A stretch of DNA of 64,000 nucleotides from Mycolicibacterium peregrinum (GCF_001665785.1 NZ_LZSO01000013.1:222416-286415), one strand, 5' to 3'; positions 11,508 through 20,916 are shown, counted from the stretch's first letter. The notes: generated by a model from the sequence alone, not told the origin. A program made the numbers and translations.

Positions 11508-12311
11508 CTATTTCTGCTTACGCACAACGGGATTGGTAAGGGTGCCGATCCCTTCGACGGTGACGCTCACGGTGTCCCCGTCTTCGATCGGACCGACCCC
11601 CTCCGGGGTTCCGGTCAGGATCAGATCACCGGGTAGCAGCGTCATCACGGCCGAGACCCATTCAACGATGGCACCGATGTCGTGGATCATCAGCGAGGTT
11701 CGGCTGCGCTGCCGCACTTCGCTTTCGCCGGCGGAGCCGGCAATCCCATGTGAGACTTCGGTGCGAATCTCCAGATCGGACGGATCGAGGTCGTTGACGA
11801 TCCACGGGCCCACCGGACAGAAGGTGTCGTGCCCCTTGGCCCGCATCCACTGGCCGTCCTTGGCCTGCTGGTCGCGCGCCGAGATGTCGTTGGCAATGGT
11901 GTAGCCCAGGATGTTCTCGGCGGCGCGCGCGGCGGGAACGTCCTTGCACGGCCGCCCGATCACGATCGCCAGCTCACCCTCGTGGTGAACGGGGTTCGCA
12001 TCGGCCGGCAACTGGATCGGCACATTGGGGCCGATGATCGCGGTGTTGGGCTTGAGGAAGATCACCGGATCCTCGGGTGCCGCACCGCCCATCTCCTCGG
12101 CGTGGGCCTCGTAGTTCTTGCCCATGCAGATGACCTTGCTGGCCAGGATGGGTGCCAGCAGGCGGACGTCGGCCAGTGGCCAGCTCCGCCCGGTGAAGTT
12201 GGGGTTGCCGAACGGATGCTCGGCGATCTCTTTGCAGACGGCATCTGCACCGTCGCCTTCGACACTGACGAAAGCGACGCCGTCGGGACTGGCGATTCGA
12301 CCTAAGCGCAT
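11508..12311 (-). CDS. Fumarylacetoacetate hydrolase family protein
   Basis: Divalent-metal-dependent hydrolase/isomerase/decarboxylase fold (267 aa), related to Rv2993c and to HpaG-type 2-hydroxyhepta-2,4-diene-1,7-dioate isomerases. Metal ligands are seen in HHEGELAIVIG and NDISARDQQ. Substrate loops LKPNTAIIGPN and TGTPEGVGPIEDGD are also present. The start is ATG 12311, giving MRLGRIASPDG. TACCCT (12324-12319) lies 7 nt upstream, so it is probably leaderless. The open frame extends much further upstream but only overlaps the lipase gene. The precise substrate is unknown. Confidence 0.88.
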   Translation of the reverse strand: MRLGRIASPDGVAFVSVEGDGADAVCKEIAEHPFGNPNFTGRSWPLADVRLLAPILASKVICMGKNYEAHAEEMGGAAPEDPVIFLKPNTAIIGPNVPIQLPADANPVHHEGELAIVIGRPCKDVPAARAAENILGYTIANDISARDQQAKDGQWMRAKGHDTFCPVGPWIVNDLDPSDLEIRTEVSHGIAGSAGESEVRQRSRTSLMIHDIGAIVEWVSAVMTLLPGDLILTGTPEGVGPIEDGDTVSVTVEGIGTLTNPVVRKQK

Positions 12312-12370
12312 TTTGACCAGGGTAGTGCGCAGTGTCTTACGACCAGCGCTGACGCCTCCGGTCGGTTTCG

Positions 12371-13549
12371 TCAGCGCCCGTCGAACAGCGCGGCGAGGAA
12401 CGGCGTGGAGTCCGGAACGGAGGCCAGCACGGTGCCCGAGTGATCCTCGTCGGGATAGATCTTGAGGGTGACGTCCTGGCCGTTGGCACGTAGCTGATCG
12501 GCGAGCTGCTGCGACATGTTCGGCGGAACATCGCGGTCCAGGAGCCCCACGCCGAGGAAGATCGGCCGGTCGTAGCCGCTGGTCGGTGTCCCCATGTAGG
12601 CGTCGAGAGCTTCCGGGGCACCCGGCAGGGTGGCCAGCGGCGCGCGGAAGTAACCGGTCGGCGTCATGCCGGCGAGCGCCTGGTCGAGCTGCGGCTTGCA
12701 CAGCACCTCGGCCTTGTTCACCGCATCCAGCCCGGCAGGGGTGAGCACGCTGTCGATGTCCAGGTCGGGCCGCGCATCCCGCAGGCCGGCCAGGATGTAC
12801 CCGGTGTAGCTGTTGGCCGCAGGACCGAGATTCGGCGGCAGCGCCATGTCGGGCCCGGCCTGTTTGACGATGCTCTCGACGTTGAACGGCGTGCCGGTGG
12901 CGACCACGCCGCGATAGTCCAGACCGGTCCCCCGGCTGAATTCGGTGGCCCAGCGCGCGCTGTTGACCGCGGCCCCGCCACCCTGAGACTGACCGACGAT
13001 GGCCCATTTCGGCGACAACGGCAGGTCCATCCGGTGCATCGCGATGACCGAATCGACAACGCTGTGGGCGGTGGCCACGCTGTTGAGGTAGCTCATCAGT
13101 CCCGGGGTACCCAGACCGGCGTAATCGGAGCCGACGACGGCATAGCCCTGTTCGAGCCAGTGCGTCAGATACTCGACATCCCGTGCGCTGCGCGGCTGCG
13201 CCGACGGTGCGCAATCGTCACCGAGTCCGACCGTGCCGTGCGCCCACGCGATCGTGGGCCAGCCGCCCTCGGGCACCTGTCCCTTCGGGATGAACACCAC
13301 GGCCGTACTCAGCGCCGGCGAATCATGCTGATCGACTGTCGAATACAGGATGCGGTAGGCGCTCGCCGCACCCGGCACCGACAGCGCGGGATCCAACGGG
13401 ACCGTCTCGATCAACGTGCCTGGCGCGGGAACCGGCGCGTCGTAGTGACGAGCGTCCAGACCTGACCAATTCGGCGCGGCCGCCGCCGCAGTCGGTGCCG
13501 CCAGGAGTCCACACATCAGCAAAACGGTTGCTGTCAGCCACAACTTCAC
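12371..13549 (-). CDS. Secreted alpha/beta-hydrolase of the secretory lipase (LIP) family
   Basis: Exported lipase-like hydrolase, 392 aa. A signal peptide of about 25 residues ends in APTAAAAAP. The nucleophile elbow is GQSQGGGAAV, followed by an acidic and histidine region near the C-terminus (DEDHSG). GTG 13549 is preferred over GTG 13555: TAGGCT (13561-13556) ends 6 nt before it, the leaderless pattern, and it gives a cleaner signal peptide. It probably acts on extracellular lipids or esters. It is not part of the M. tuberculosis order recalled here. Confidence 0.85.
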   Translation of the reverse strand: MKLWLTATVLLMCGLLAAPTAAAAAPNWSGLDARHYDAPVPAPGTLIETVPLDPALSVPGAASAYRILYSTVDQHDSPALSTAVVFIPKGQVPEGGWPTIAWAHGTVGLGDDCAPSAQPRSARDVEYLTHWLEQGYAVVGSDYAGLGTPGLMSYLNSVATAHSVVDSVIAMHRMDLPLSPKWAIVGQSQGGGAAVNSARWATEFSRGTGLDYRGVVATGTPFNVESIVKQAGPDMALPPNLGPAANSYTGYILAGLRDARPDLDIDSVLTPAGLDAVNKAEVLCKPQLDQALAGMTPTGYFRAPLATLPGAPEALDAYMGTPTSGYDRPIFLGVGLLDRDVPPNMSQQLADQLRANGQDVTLKIYPDEDHSGTVLASVPDSTPFLAALFDGR

Positions 13550-13634
13550 CGCCACAGCCTATGGCAGCTTTCACGAACTCCCACATATTGAGATCACAGT
13601 TCAATATCCTGAGACGCCGTGAAACGATGCCCCC

Positions 13635-14825
13635 ATGCCTGTTTCGTCGATCAGCACGTTCCGCCGTTGGTCGATGTTGGCGATCGCACTCACCGCGACC
13701 ACATGCGCCAACGTGTTCATCAACGGCGCGGCGTTCCTCATCCCCACCCTGCATGCCGAGCTCGGCCTGGATCTGGCCAAGGCCGGTCTGCTGTCGTCGA
13801 TGCCGAGCTTCGGACTGGTGGTCACCCTGATCGCCTGGGGGTACGTCGTCGACCGGGTGGGCGAACGGATCGTGCTGACGGTGGGCTCCGCGCTGACCGC
13901 CGCGGCGGCGTTCGGGGCCGCCGCGGCGCACTCCCTGGTGGCCGTCGGACTGTTCCTGCTGCTGGGCGGAATGGCTGCCGCCAGCAGCAATTCGGCCAGC
14001 GGGCGGGTCGTGGTCGGCTGGTTCCCACCCGAACAGCGCGGGCTGGCGATGGGAATCCGCCAGACGGCAACGCCTTTGGGTGTCGGCCTGGGCGCGTTGG
14101 TGATTCCGCGCCTGGCCGAGAGTCACGGCACCGCGACGGCGCTGCTGTTCCCCGCCGTGGTGTGTGTGCTGTCGGCGGTGATCTGCGCTGTGGGAGTGCT
14201 GGATCCGCCACGTCCACCCCGCCATGAGGCGCCGGCCGAACATCTGGCCAACCCGTACCGCGGCTCAAACGTGTTGTGGCGCATCCACGCGGTGTCGGTG
14301 CTGTTGGTGGTGCCCCAGGGCATGGTGTGGACGTTCACTCTGGTGTGGCTGATGAGCGATCGTGGTTGGTCGGCTGCGTCGGCGGGCACATTGGTGACCG
14401 TCGCTCAATTACTCGGCGCGGCAGGCCGGATCGCCGCCGGCCGCTGGTCCGATGTGGTCGGCCAGCGGCTGCGGCCCATCCGGACGATCGCGCTGGCGGC
14501 AGCAGCGACGATGGGGCTGCTGGCACTCACCGATTGGCTGGGTTCACCGGTCAGTGTCGCGCTGATCGTGATCGCCTCGGTGATCACGGTGTCCGACAAC
14601 GGCTTGGCGTTCACGGCGATCGCCGAGATCGCCGGCCCGTTCTGGAGCGGACGCGCGCTGGGCACGCAGAACACCAGCCAGCATCTGGCGACCGCCAGCT
14701 CGGCACCGTTGTTCGGCGCGCTGATCGGTGTGGCGGGCTACCCGGCGGCTTTCGCGGTGTGCGCCTTGTTGCCGTTGTTGGCGGTCCCCCTGGTACCAGA
14801 CGATCCGGTGGTCGAGGCACGGTAA
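13635..14825 (+). CDS. Major facilitator superfamily transporter
   Basis: 396 aa with about 12 hydrophobic segments. The cytoplasmic loop after helix 2 carries a motif-A-like GYVVDRVGERIVL, and the long central loop falls near residues 190-215 (PPRPPRHEAPAEH). It resembles Rv2994, the MFS protein that follows the FAH gene in M. tuberculosis. The start is ATG 13635 with no good ribosome site. It is divergent from the secreted lipase. Substrate and direction of transport cannot be deduced. Confidence 0.88.
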   Translation: MPVSSISTFRRWSMLAIALTATTCANVFINGAAFLIPTLHAELGLDLAKAGLLSSMPSFGLVVTLIAWGYVVDRVGERIVLTVGSALTAAAAFGAAAAHSLVAVGLFLLLGGMAAASSNSASGRVVVGWFPPEQRGLAMGIRQTATPLGVGLGALVIPRLAESHGTATALLFPAVVCVLSAVICAVGVLDPPRPPRHEAPAEHLANPYRGSNVLWRIHAVSVLLVVPQGMVWTFTLVWLMSDRGWSAASAGTLVTVAQLLGAAGRIAAGRWSDVVGQRLRPIRTIALAAAATMGLLALTDWLGSPVSVALIVIASVITVSDNGLAFTAIAEIAGPFWSGRALGTQNTSQHLATASSAPLFGALIGVAGYPAAFAVCALLPLLAVPLVPDDPVVEAR

Positions 14826-14870
14826 ACCGGGATCGGCGATTGGTTTCGGTGTGAGACATACGCTGCTCTG

Positions 14871-16223
14871 ATGAGATCGGGCATTTCCACTCGACTTGAG
14901 GCTTCGTGGCGGCCCGCCAGAACCGGCCGTCTCGTCGGCGCCGTCTTGGCACTCGCGCTGGCAACCACCGCATGTCAGGCGCGCGACCAGCCGTCGGGCC
15001 CGCCCTCCCCAACCACTTCTCCGGAGACTCACGGCCCGCTGATCGCCTACACGGTCCCCAGAACTACCCCGTGGTTCGACTCCGGAGAGGTGGGTTTCGT
15101 ACTAGCACAGGGCTCGAACCCCGTTGCCACCTGGACCGAGCAGGTCGGCGCATCCAGGTTCGTGGGGTTGAGCGCACCGGGCTTCACCACCGACGGAAAG
15201 TACGCCTTTGCGCAGTACTCCGATGAGCAGGCTGGGCGATACCCCTATGACGGCGGCGATATTCACGCCAGATTGGTGTGGATCGACGTGGCAAGCCATC
15301 AAACACACGAGGCCGACATCCCGGCCGAATCACGAACGGATTCTCAACGGCCAGGTCGCCCCGGCGCCCCATATGCGTTGCAGGGCAGCACAGTCGTCTG
15401 GCAGGCCCCGTCTTCAGCGGACGCTCCCGACGGACAGGTGACCCTGATGCAGCTGGACATCAGCCGGCCGAATACGACGCCGAGTGTGTGGCACACCGTC
15501 CAGTTGCCGCCGCGAACACCCGAGCAACAAGCAGTCCCAGCCGAGGCCCAAGACTTCACCGGGAATGTGATCGGTGCAGGTCATGGACGCGTGGCCATCG
15601 TCAAGAAGTATGGCTCCGACAGATTCGCCCAGGCCGACCGCCTGTTTGTCGTCGACCCCGACGGCACGGTCCGCGATGTCGCGCACCAACCGACCAGGCA
15701 GTGGATATCAGCAGACTTCAGCCCCGACGGAACCCGATTCGCCTACGAGACCGGCAGCAGCGCCGAGAACGGCGCCTGCGACCGACACCAGGTCACGGTG
15801 TTCGACTCGGCCACCGGTCAGCAGGCTGCCGGATTTCCACAGGGCCCCTTCGATGCGACGCCCAGGCCCTACTTCTACGGCAACCAGAACGGTGCGGTGT
15901 GGTGGACGCCCGACGGGAGGCTGCGGGCCACCGCCGGCGCCGAGCAGTGTCCGGCGAATCGGTCCGAGCCCACGCCGGACGGTGGCGTGTGGGAACTGAA
16001 TGGCATGCGGTGGACACAGGTCGCCCCGGACGGTACCTACCGCGACTACCCACTACCCAACGGCGACGCGGTCGTGATCGCCGGAGTGCGCCGGCCACCC
16101 GATGCGCAGCAGCCCAACCAACCGTCCACCGTCACAAGCTTGTTCATGCGCCAGGGCGATCAGCGCGTGCATATCGCGGATGTGGACGCCACCGCTGTCG
16201 CCGTTGGGCCGACCCAGCCCTGA
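14871..16223 (+). CDS. Predicted lipoprotein with a beta-propeller-like body
   Basis: 450 aa. The N-terminal signal is LVGAVLALALATTAC, with a lipobox-like cysteine near residue 36, so it is probably lipid-anchored outside the membrane. The remainder has repeated short blades of the style FSPDGTRFAYETG and WWTPDGRLRATAG, suggesting a TolB/WD-like propeller; there are no catalytic signatures. The start is ATG 14871; TACGCT (14859-14864) ends 6 nt upstream, indicating a leaderless mRNA. Function is unknown. Confidence 0.7.
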   Translation: MRSGISTRLEASWRPARTGRLVGAVLALALATTACQARDQPSGPPSPTTSPETHGPLIAYTVPRTTPWFDSGEVGFVLAQGSNPVATWTEQVGASRFVGLSAPGFTTDGKYAFAQYSDEQAGRYPYDGGDIHARLVWIDVASHQTHEADIPAESRTDSQRPGRPGAPYALQGSTVVWQAPSSADAPDGQVTLMQLDISRPNTTPSVWHTVQLPPRTPEQQAVPAEAQDFTGNVIGAGHGRVAIVKKYGSDRFAQADRLFVVDPDGTVRDVAHQPTRQWISADFSPDGTRFAYETGSSAENGACDRHQVTVFDSATGQQAAGFPQGPFDATPRPYFYGNQNGAVWWTPDGRLRATAGAEQCPANRSEPTPDGGVWELNGMRWTQVAPDGTYRDYPLPNGDAVVIAGVRRPPDAQQPNQPSTVTSLFMRQGDQRVHIADVDATAVAVGPTQP

Positions 16224-16239
16224 CCGGACCCGCCCACGC

Positions 16240-16854
16240 TCACTGATCCCGCTCGCTCATATCCCCCGTCCCCGGCGTGCCCTCGGCGAGGCCGTAGCGC
16301 AGGTACACAATGCCGCTGGGGCTGGCCACCGGTGGTTGCAGCAGTGAGACATTGGAGGGCACCGCGCCTCCGTCGAACACCTTCTTCCCCGCGCCGAGCA
16401 GGATCGGGTGCAGCCAGAGGTCGAGACGGTCGAAGAGCTTCTCGCGCAGGAGCGTCTGGACCAGGTTCAGGCTTCCGACGACCTTCACATGCTCATGCTT
16501 GTCCCGGATCTCGCGCACTGCGGCACCCAGATCGAGGCCGAGCTGCGTGGAGCCAGACCACGAGAGATCAGGCTTGCCGCGCGAGGCGACGTACTTCGGG
16601 ATGCTGTTGAACAGCTGGCCGAATTCGTCGGTCTGGTGCGGCCAGTGGGCGGCGAAGATGTCGTACGTCCGGCGTCCGAGCAGCAGCGCATCGGTGCCTT
16701 CGTAGGCGGAGCCGACCTGTTCGCCCGAGACCTCGTCGATCAGTGGCGCCTGCCAGCCGCCGAACGAGAACCCCTCGGGATCTTCGTCGGGGCCACCGGG
16801 CGCCTGCGCGACGAGGTCCAGGGTTGCGAACATTTCGATCTCGATGAGGCCCAT
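16240..16854 (-). CDS. Dihydrofolate reductase/RibD C-terminal domain family protein
   Basis: 204 aa, RibD C-terminal-like reductase fold. The typical features are LLGRRTYDIFAAHWP, a KYVASRG block, and the nucleotide-site segment VKVVGSLNLVQTLLREKLFDRLDLWLHPILLG. A GGGAG ribosome site precedes ATG 16854. Proteins of this group are NADPH-binding but most have no assigned substrate. It is downstream of, and separate from, the BtpA operon. Confidence 0.8.
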   Translation of the reverse strand: MGLIEIEMFATLDLVAQAPGGPDEDPEGFSFGGWQAPLIDEVSGEQVGSAYEGTDALLLGRRTYDIFAAHWPHQTDEFGQLFNSIPKYVASRGKPDLSWSGSTQLGLDLGAAVREIRDKHEHVKVVGSLNLVQTLLREKLFDRLDLWLHPILLGAGKKVFDGGAVPSNVSLLQPPVASPSGIVYLRYGLAEGTPGTGDMSERDQ

Positions 16855-16934
16855 GGCGTTACTCCCGATGAGTTGGTTGCTCTTTCGAAAGGTAGACCGG
16901 TGGGCACCGGCAGACTCATCGCCGAAGGAACTGA

Positions 16935-16973
16935 GTCGCCCCGAGCCGAGGACGGGACTCGAATCGGGGCGAC
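16935..16973 (-). terminator. Probable terminator of the kinase-aldolase-btpA operon
   Basis: GTCGCCCCGA (16935-16944) and TCGGGGCGAC (16964-16973) form a 10-bp stem 15 bp after the btpA-like stop. There is no U tract, as is common in mycobacteria. Confidence 0.6.
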
Positions 16974-16987
16974 GCCAAGGTTGAAGG

Positions 16988-17797
16988 CTAGTTCTGCCGG
17001 AAGTTCCTGACCACGGTCATCAACTTCTCCACTCGCTCACGGTCGGCGCGGTTCTCGAAGACCCCGTCCTTCTTGAACGCGGTTCCGACCACCGCGCCGT
17101 CGGCGATGCTCAGCTGCGCCTCGGCGGTCTCCACCCGCATGCCCGTGTTGACGAACACCGGGACGTCACCGGCGTTGTTCTTGACCGTCGACAGTGCCGA
17201 GGTGTCGGTCGGCGCACCGGCGGTGAGCCCGGAGACGACCAGCGCGTCGGGCTTGGCGTTGAACACCGTGGACCGGGTGATGTCGGCGAGATCCCGCTCA
17301 CCCAGATACGCCGTCGCTTCCGGGACCACGTTGAACAACAGCCGGACACCGCCGGCATCGACGCGGCGGCGGTGCCGTGCCGCCTGGCCCACGTTGGTGT
17401 TCCACAAACCGAAATCACTGCCGTAGACGCCGGTGAAGATCTCCCGAACGAACCTCGCGCCGGTCGCGGCGGCGAGATCGATCGATGCCACGCCGTCCCA
17501 CAGTACGTTGACGCCGAACGGCACCTGGACCTCGTCGAGAAGCTCTCCGACCACGCGGGCCATGGCGATCGCGGTGATCGGCTCGGTCTTGGTCAGGTAG
17601 GGCAGGCTGAACTCGTTGGAGAACATCACAGCGTCAACCCCACCGGACTGAAGCGCATCGAGGTCGCGGCGCGCGTTGTCCACCACCGCGCGCATCCCGG
17701 CCGCGGTGTCATAGGACGGATCGCCCGGCAGCGCATCGAGATGCAGCATCGCGATCACCGGTTTCTGCACGCCAAAAACATCGTCAAGCCACTGCAT
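16988..17797 (-). CDS. BtpA/SgcQ-family TIM-barrel protein
   Basis: 269-aa member of the BtpA/SgcQ family. Seen are the N-terminal PVIAMLHLDALPGDPSYD, the central FGVNVLWDG and FVREIFTGVYGSDFG, and the C-terminal GAVVGTAFKKDG, which resembles a phosphate-binding loop. BtpA itself is known from cyanobacterial photosystem I biogenesis, but members in sugar operons (SgcQ) are unassigned enzymes. The start is ATG 17797 with AGGAG upstream. It is the last gene of an operon after the FGGY kinase and class II aldolase, so a role in phosphosugar breakdown is inferred. Confidence 0.8.
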   Translation of the reverse strand: MQWLDDVFGVQKPVIAMLHLDALPGDPSYDTAAGMRAVVDNARRDLDALQSGGVDAVMFSNEFSLPYLTKTEPITAIAMARVVGELLDEVQVPFGVNVLWDGVASIDLAAATGARFVREIFTGVYGSDFGLWNTNVGQAARHRRRVDAGGVRLLFNVVPEATAYLGERDLADITRSTVFNAKPDALVVSGLTAGAPTDTSALSTVKNNAGDVPVFVNTGMRVETAEAQLSIADGAVVGTAFKKDGVFENRADRERVEKLMTVVRNFRQN

Positions 17798-17828
17798 GGT
17801 CTTTCTATCTCCTCTTGTTCTCTTGCCC

Positions 17829-18551
17829 TCAGGCCAAGCGCTGAATGGTGACGGTCTGGGTGTCGAGGTGGACTCGTCCCTCCTCGATGTCGCGTGCAAG
17901 GTCATGGTCGAAAATGTGGTACAGGGTGAGCTGTTCGGGCGTTTCCCCGAGCGACGCCACCTTCATGGCCTGGCGCGCGGCTTTCTCGATGACCGTCGCC
18001 GTGAACATTGCGTCAGCCAGATCGGGCCCCAGAGCCACCGCGCCGTGCCGGGCCATCAGGGCCGCCTTGCTGCCGCCGGCCAATACCTCGACCATGTTGT
18101 CGCCCAGTTCTTTTGACGCGACGACGCCGAATTTCCCACACCGGATCGGACCGAATCCGGCACGGGTGTACGAGTCGATGGTGGCGGTGGGTATATCTCG
18201 CTCCGCGGCCGCGAAAACCTGGGAATCCTCGGCATGGGTGTGCACGATGGCGTTGACGTCAGGCCGCGCTGCGTAGATCGCGAGATGCATCGGCAGTTCC
18301 ACCGTCGGGTCGGTGAGGGATTCCGGCAGGGTGTTGCCATCGGGGTCGACGACTGCGACATCTTCCGGGCGGACGTCTTTCCAACTCCGGATCGGCAACC
18401 GATCCGATGGCGCCGGCAACGCGTAGACGACGTCATTCTCCCGGTCGAACACGGTGATGTCGCCCGAATCCAGACCTGTGGTGAGGCCGAGATCGACCAT
18501 TCTCCAACCGCCGTCGGCCACCGCCACCTTGTAGTCGTGCCGGATCTTCAT
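17829..18551 (-). CDS. Class II aldolase/adducin family protein (phosphosugar aldolase or epimerase)
   Basis: 240 aa, family of L-fuculose-1-phosphate and related zinc aldolases and ribulose-5-phosphate 4-epimerases. The zinc-site motif NAIVHTHAEDSQ and the RHGAVALG block are present. Its start codon overlaps the kinase stop (ATGA at 18551-18548), which implies translational coupling. The likely job is retro-aldol cleavage of the sugar phosphate made by the kinase; the exact substrate is unknown. A longer upstream reading to 18611 would overlap the kinase and is not favoured. Confidence 0.85.
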   Translation of the reverse strand: MKIRHDYKVAVADGGWRMVDLGLTTGLDSGDITVFDRENDVVYALPAPSDRLPIRSWKDVRPEDVAVVDPDGNTLPESLTDPTVELPMHLAIYAARPDVNAIVHTHAEDSQVFAAAERDIPTATIDSYTRAGFGPIRCGKFGVVASKELGDNMVEVLAGGSKAALMARHGAVALGPDLADAMFTATVIEKAARQAMKVASLGETPEQLTLYHIFDHDLARDIEEGRVHLDTQTVTIQRLA

Positions 18552-20029
18552 CGCGACCTCCGTGTCAACCCGTGAGAAATGGGCACCAGCGCATCGCCGG
18601 CCTGCCGCCACAGCTGATATGCCTCTTCGTAGATCGCCGACCGCTCGCGGTCGGGTACCACCGGCGCATCGAACTGCAGGAATCGCGCGGCATCGTCGAG
18701 GCCGAGGGCACCGGCCCCCACACCCGCCAGGATGGCGGCGCCCAGTGAGGCTCCGGGATGATCACGCACCGGTGCCAACTCGGTCCCGAGCACATCTGCG
18801 TGGATCTGCTTCCACAGGGTGGACTTGCTGCCACCGTTCGTCACCCTGGCCCGGGACAGCGTGATTCCGGCCGATCGCATGACTTCGGCGTTGTGCCGGA
18901 ACCCGAAGGCGATCGCCTCGAGCACCGAGCGATACATGTCCGCCCCGGTATGGGCCAGCTCGAGGCCGATGAATGCGCCGCGCAACTGCGGATCGTGGAT
19001 CGGCGACTTCTCACCCAGGAAGTAGGGCAGGCACAACACCGCGGCGGGGCGGCGTCCGGTGGCTTCGGCGTCGAGATCGGTCAACGGCGTTCCGCCGATG
19101 AGGGTCTGGAACCACCGGATGAGACTGCCGCTGGTGGCCATGCAGCCGTTGGGCAGCCAGGTTCCCTGCCGGGGATGCGCATCGAGATACAGGCGCGCGT
19201 CGACGATGGGATCGGCCCACGCAGTGAGGATGTCACCGGCACCGCCCAACTTGATCAACCAGTCGCCCGCCGTGTCGACGCCTGCCGCGTAGGCGGACAA
19301 CACATGGTCGGCGCCCCCCACCACCAACGCGACATCGGCCGGCAGACCGGTGGTTTCGGCCATCGATGCACTGATCGTGCCGATCCGGGTGCCGGGCCGG
19401 TATACCTCGCACAGCGACGAGGATGGCAGGTCGACGGCCTCGAGCGCCGGATCGAATTGCTTTCCGTCGAGGGTGTAGAGACCTGACTCGAGTGCCCAGT
19501 TCTGCTCGACGTGTGGCGGCGCCCCCAGCGCGATCAGCACATAGTCGTACGACCCGACCAGATAGCGCGTGGCCGACCAGCATTCAGGCTCGTTGCGCTG
19601 CAACCAACGCACCGTCGGCGCCACGGACTGTTGGGTGAGTGCGGAACCGGTGCGGGACAACATGTCCGCTCCGTCGATCACCGCCGACAGCTCGTCGATT
19701 TCCCGGATTGCCCTGGCATCGTTCTGCAGGATGGGCCGACGCACCGGCTTCAGGTCGGCGTCGAGACAGACCACCGCGGGAACCATGCCGGTCGCCGCGA
19801 CAGCAGCCACCATCGCCGGGTCGATCTGCGATTCGGCAAGAACCTGCCGAATTCCCTCTATCGCGTTGGTAACCCAAGCCGAGGCGTCCGCCTCGGCATA
19901 TGCCGGGCCGTCCGAGAAGATCGGCGAGCTCAATGTCGCCTGCGCCACGATCCCGGCAGTTTCGTGCAACAGAACCGTTTTGGTTCCGGTGGTGCCGATA
20001 TCGACACCGATCAGATAGGTGCCCCGCAA
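18548..20029 (-). CDS. FGGY-family carbohydrate kinase
   Basis: Sugar kinase of the xylulokinase/fuculokinase group, 493 aa from the preferred start. The ATP/phosphate motif LIGVDIGTTGTKTVLL is at the N-terminus. GGADHVLSAYAAG and the C-terminal FGGY signature region VTNGGSKSTLWKQIHADVLG are present. The TTG at 20029 is preferred: AGGAG lies 9-10 bp upstream and the protein then begins directly at the kinase core. An in-frame TTG at 20092 lacks a ribosome site. First gene of the kinase-aldolase-btpA operon. A DeoR-like operator (20114-20121) lies upstream. Confidence 0.9.
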   Translation of the reverse strand: MRGTYLIGVDIGTTGTKTVLLHETAGIVAQATLSSPIFSDGPAYAEADASAWVTNAIEGIRQVLAESQIDPAMVAAVAATGMVPAVVCLDADLKPVRRPILQNDARAIREIDELSAVIDGADMLSRTGSALTQQSVAPTVRWLQRNEPECWSATRYLVGSYDYVLIALGAPPHVEQNWALESGLYTLDGKQFDPALEAVDLPSSSLCEVYRPGTRIGTISASMAETTGLPADVALVVGGADHVLSAYAAGVDTAGDWLIKLGGAGDILTAWADPIVDARLYLDAHPRQGTWLPNGCMATSGSLIRWFQTLIGGTPLTDLDAEATGRRPAAVLCLPYFLGEKSPIHDPQLRGAFIGLELAHTGADMYRSVLEAIAFGFRHNAEVMRSAGITLSRARVTNGGSKSTLWKQIHADVLGTELAPVRDHPGASLGAAILAGVGAGALGLDDAARFLQFDAPVVPDRERSAIYEEAYQLWRQAGDALVPISHGLTRRSR

Positions 20030-20113
20030 AGACCTGTCTCCTGTCCAGAGTTCCCGATGCCAGCGCAACGTGTCGCTGACACTAGCCGACAATGTGAAGA
20101 TCTATCAACATTC

Positions 20114-20121
20114 TGTTAACA
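20114..20121. promoter_or_regulatory. Candidate DeoR operator upstream of the FGGY kinase
   Basis: Perfect palindrome TGTTAACA in an AT-rich spacer between the kinase start and the IMPase stop. A near copy, TGTTAAACA, lies at 20951-20959 beside deoR. DeoR-family operators commonly contain TGTT...AACA half sites. Confidence 0.5.
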
Positions 20122-20133
20122 ATTCACGTCAAA

Positions 20134-20916
20134 TCAATTTGGCGGGGTGACCCGAAGCTCATCGGCCGGCGACGCCGGTCGCTGCACCGTCAACCCGGCC
20201 TCCTCGGCCACCAGCGCCGCGGCCGCCCAGTCGTACTCGCCGAGATGACTCTCGACATAGCCGTCCAGCGCGCCTTCCGCGACGGCACAGATCGCGAGCG
20301 CGGCCGACCCGAGGGCCCGGGCGTCGGTGTATCCGGCCATCATGTCGGCAGTCATGCCACATTGCGCATCCCGGACCTCGGCCGAGTACGCGTAGCCCAT
20401 CCCGAGCAAGCGCGCGGCACCGTCGACTCCGGCGGCCGGCCCGGTCAACCGGTACACGCCGGCGCCGTCGGCCAGCCACGCCCCGCCCCCCCGGTACGCG
20501 TAGTAGGTCTTGCCGAGTACGGGCGCGTCCACCGCACCCGCGAGCCACTGTCCGGTGCGGATACAGACCGCACCCACCGACGTGGCGTAATACGGGATCC
20601 CTCTGGTGAAGTTCGTCGTGCCGTCCAGCGGATCGATGGACCATCGGACGCGCGCCCCGTCCGGGGTCGTACCCGGGAGTTCCTCGCCCGTGACGTGGTC
20701 GTTCGGCCTGCGGTTGCCCAAGACGGCACGCACTGCGCGCTCGGCGGCGACATCCACGTCGGTGACGAGATCGCCCCGCTCACCCTTGACCGTCACGCTG
20801 GCGCTCCCCCGCGGATGTGAACGCAGCACCGCCGCGCCCGCCCGCGCCGCTTCCAACGCCACGTCAGCGAGTTCGACCGGCCGCCCAGCCGCGCTGTCGT
20901 AATGCTCAGAATCCAT
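20134..20916 (-). CDS. Inositol-monophosphatase-family phosphatase
   Basis: 260 aa. Signature motifs are TGEELPG, the metal-binding WSIDPLDGTTNFTRGIPYYAT and the C-terminal EYDWAAAALVAEEAGL. The family removes phosphate from inositol phosphates, histidinol phosphate, sugar phosphates or PAP. The start is ATG 20916 with GAGG upstream. It is divergent from deoR and 104 bp ahead of the kinase operon, so it is probably part of the sugar/polyol regulon. Its substrate is unassigned. Confidence 0.85.
   Translation of the reverse strand: MDSEHYDSAAGRPVELADVALEAARAGAAVLRSHPRGSASVTVKGERGDLVTDVDVAAERAVRAVLGNRRPNDHVTGEELPGTTPDGARVRWSIDPLDGTTNFTRGIPYYATSVGAVCIRTGQWLAGAVDAPVLGKTYYAYRGGGAWLADGAGVYRLTGPAAGVDGAARLLGMGYAYSAEVRDAQCGMTADMMAGYTDARALGSAALAICAVAEGALDGYVESHLGEYDWAAAALVAEEAGLTVQRPASPADELRVTPPN

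Noticed and set aside
9816..11636. Long plus-strand open frame (606 codons) across the tRNA-Gln and gltX region
   Set aside because: It runs antisense through tRNA-Gln and the whole of gltX; its translation is Arg/His/Gln/Asp-rich low-quality sequence typical of GC-rich antisense frames.
12312..13214. N-terminal extension of the FAH-family frame to 568 codons
   Set aside because: It overlaps the secreted lipase gene in another frame; the leaderless start at 12311 fits the family length.
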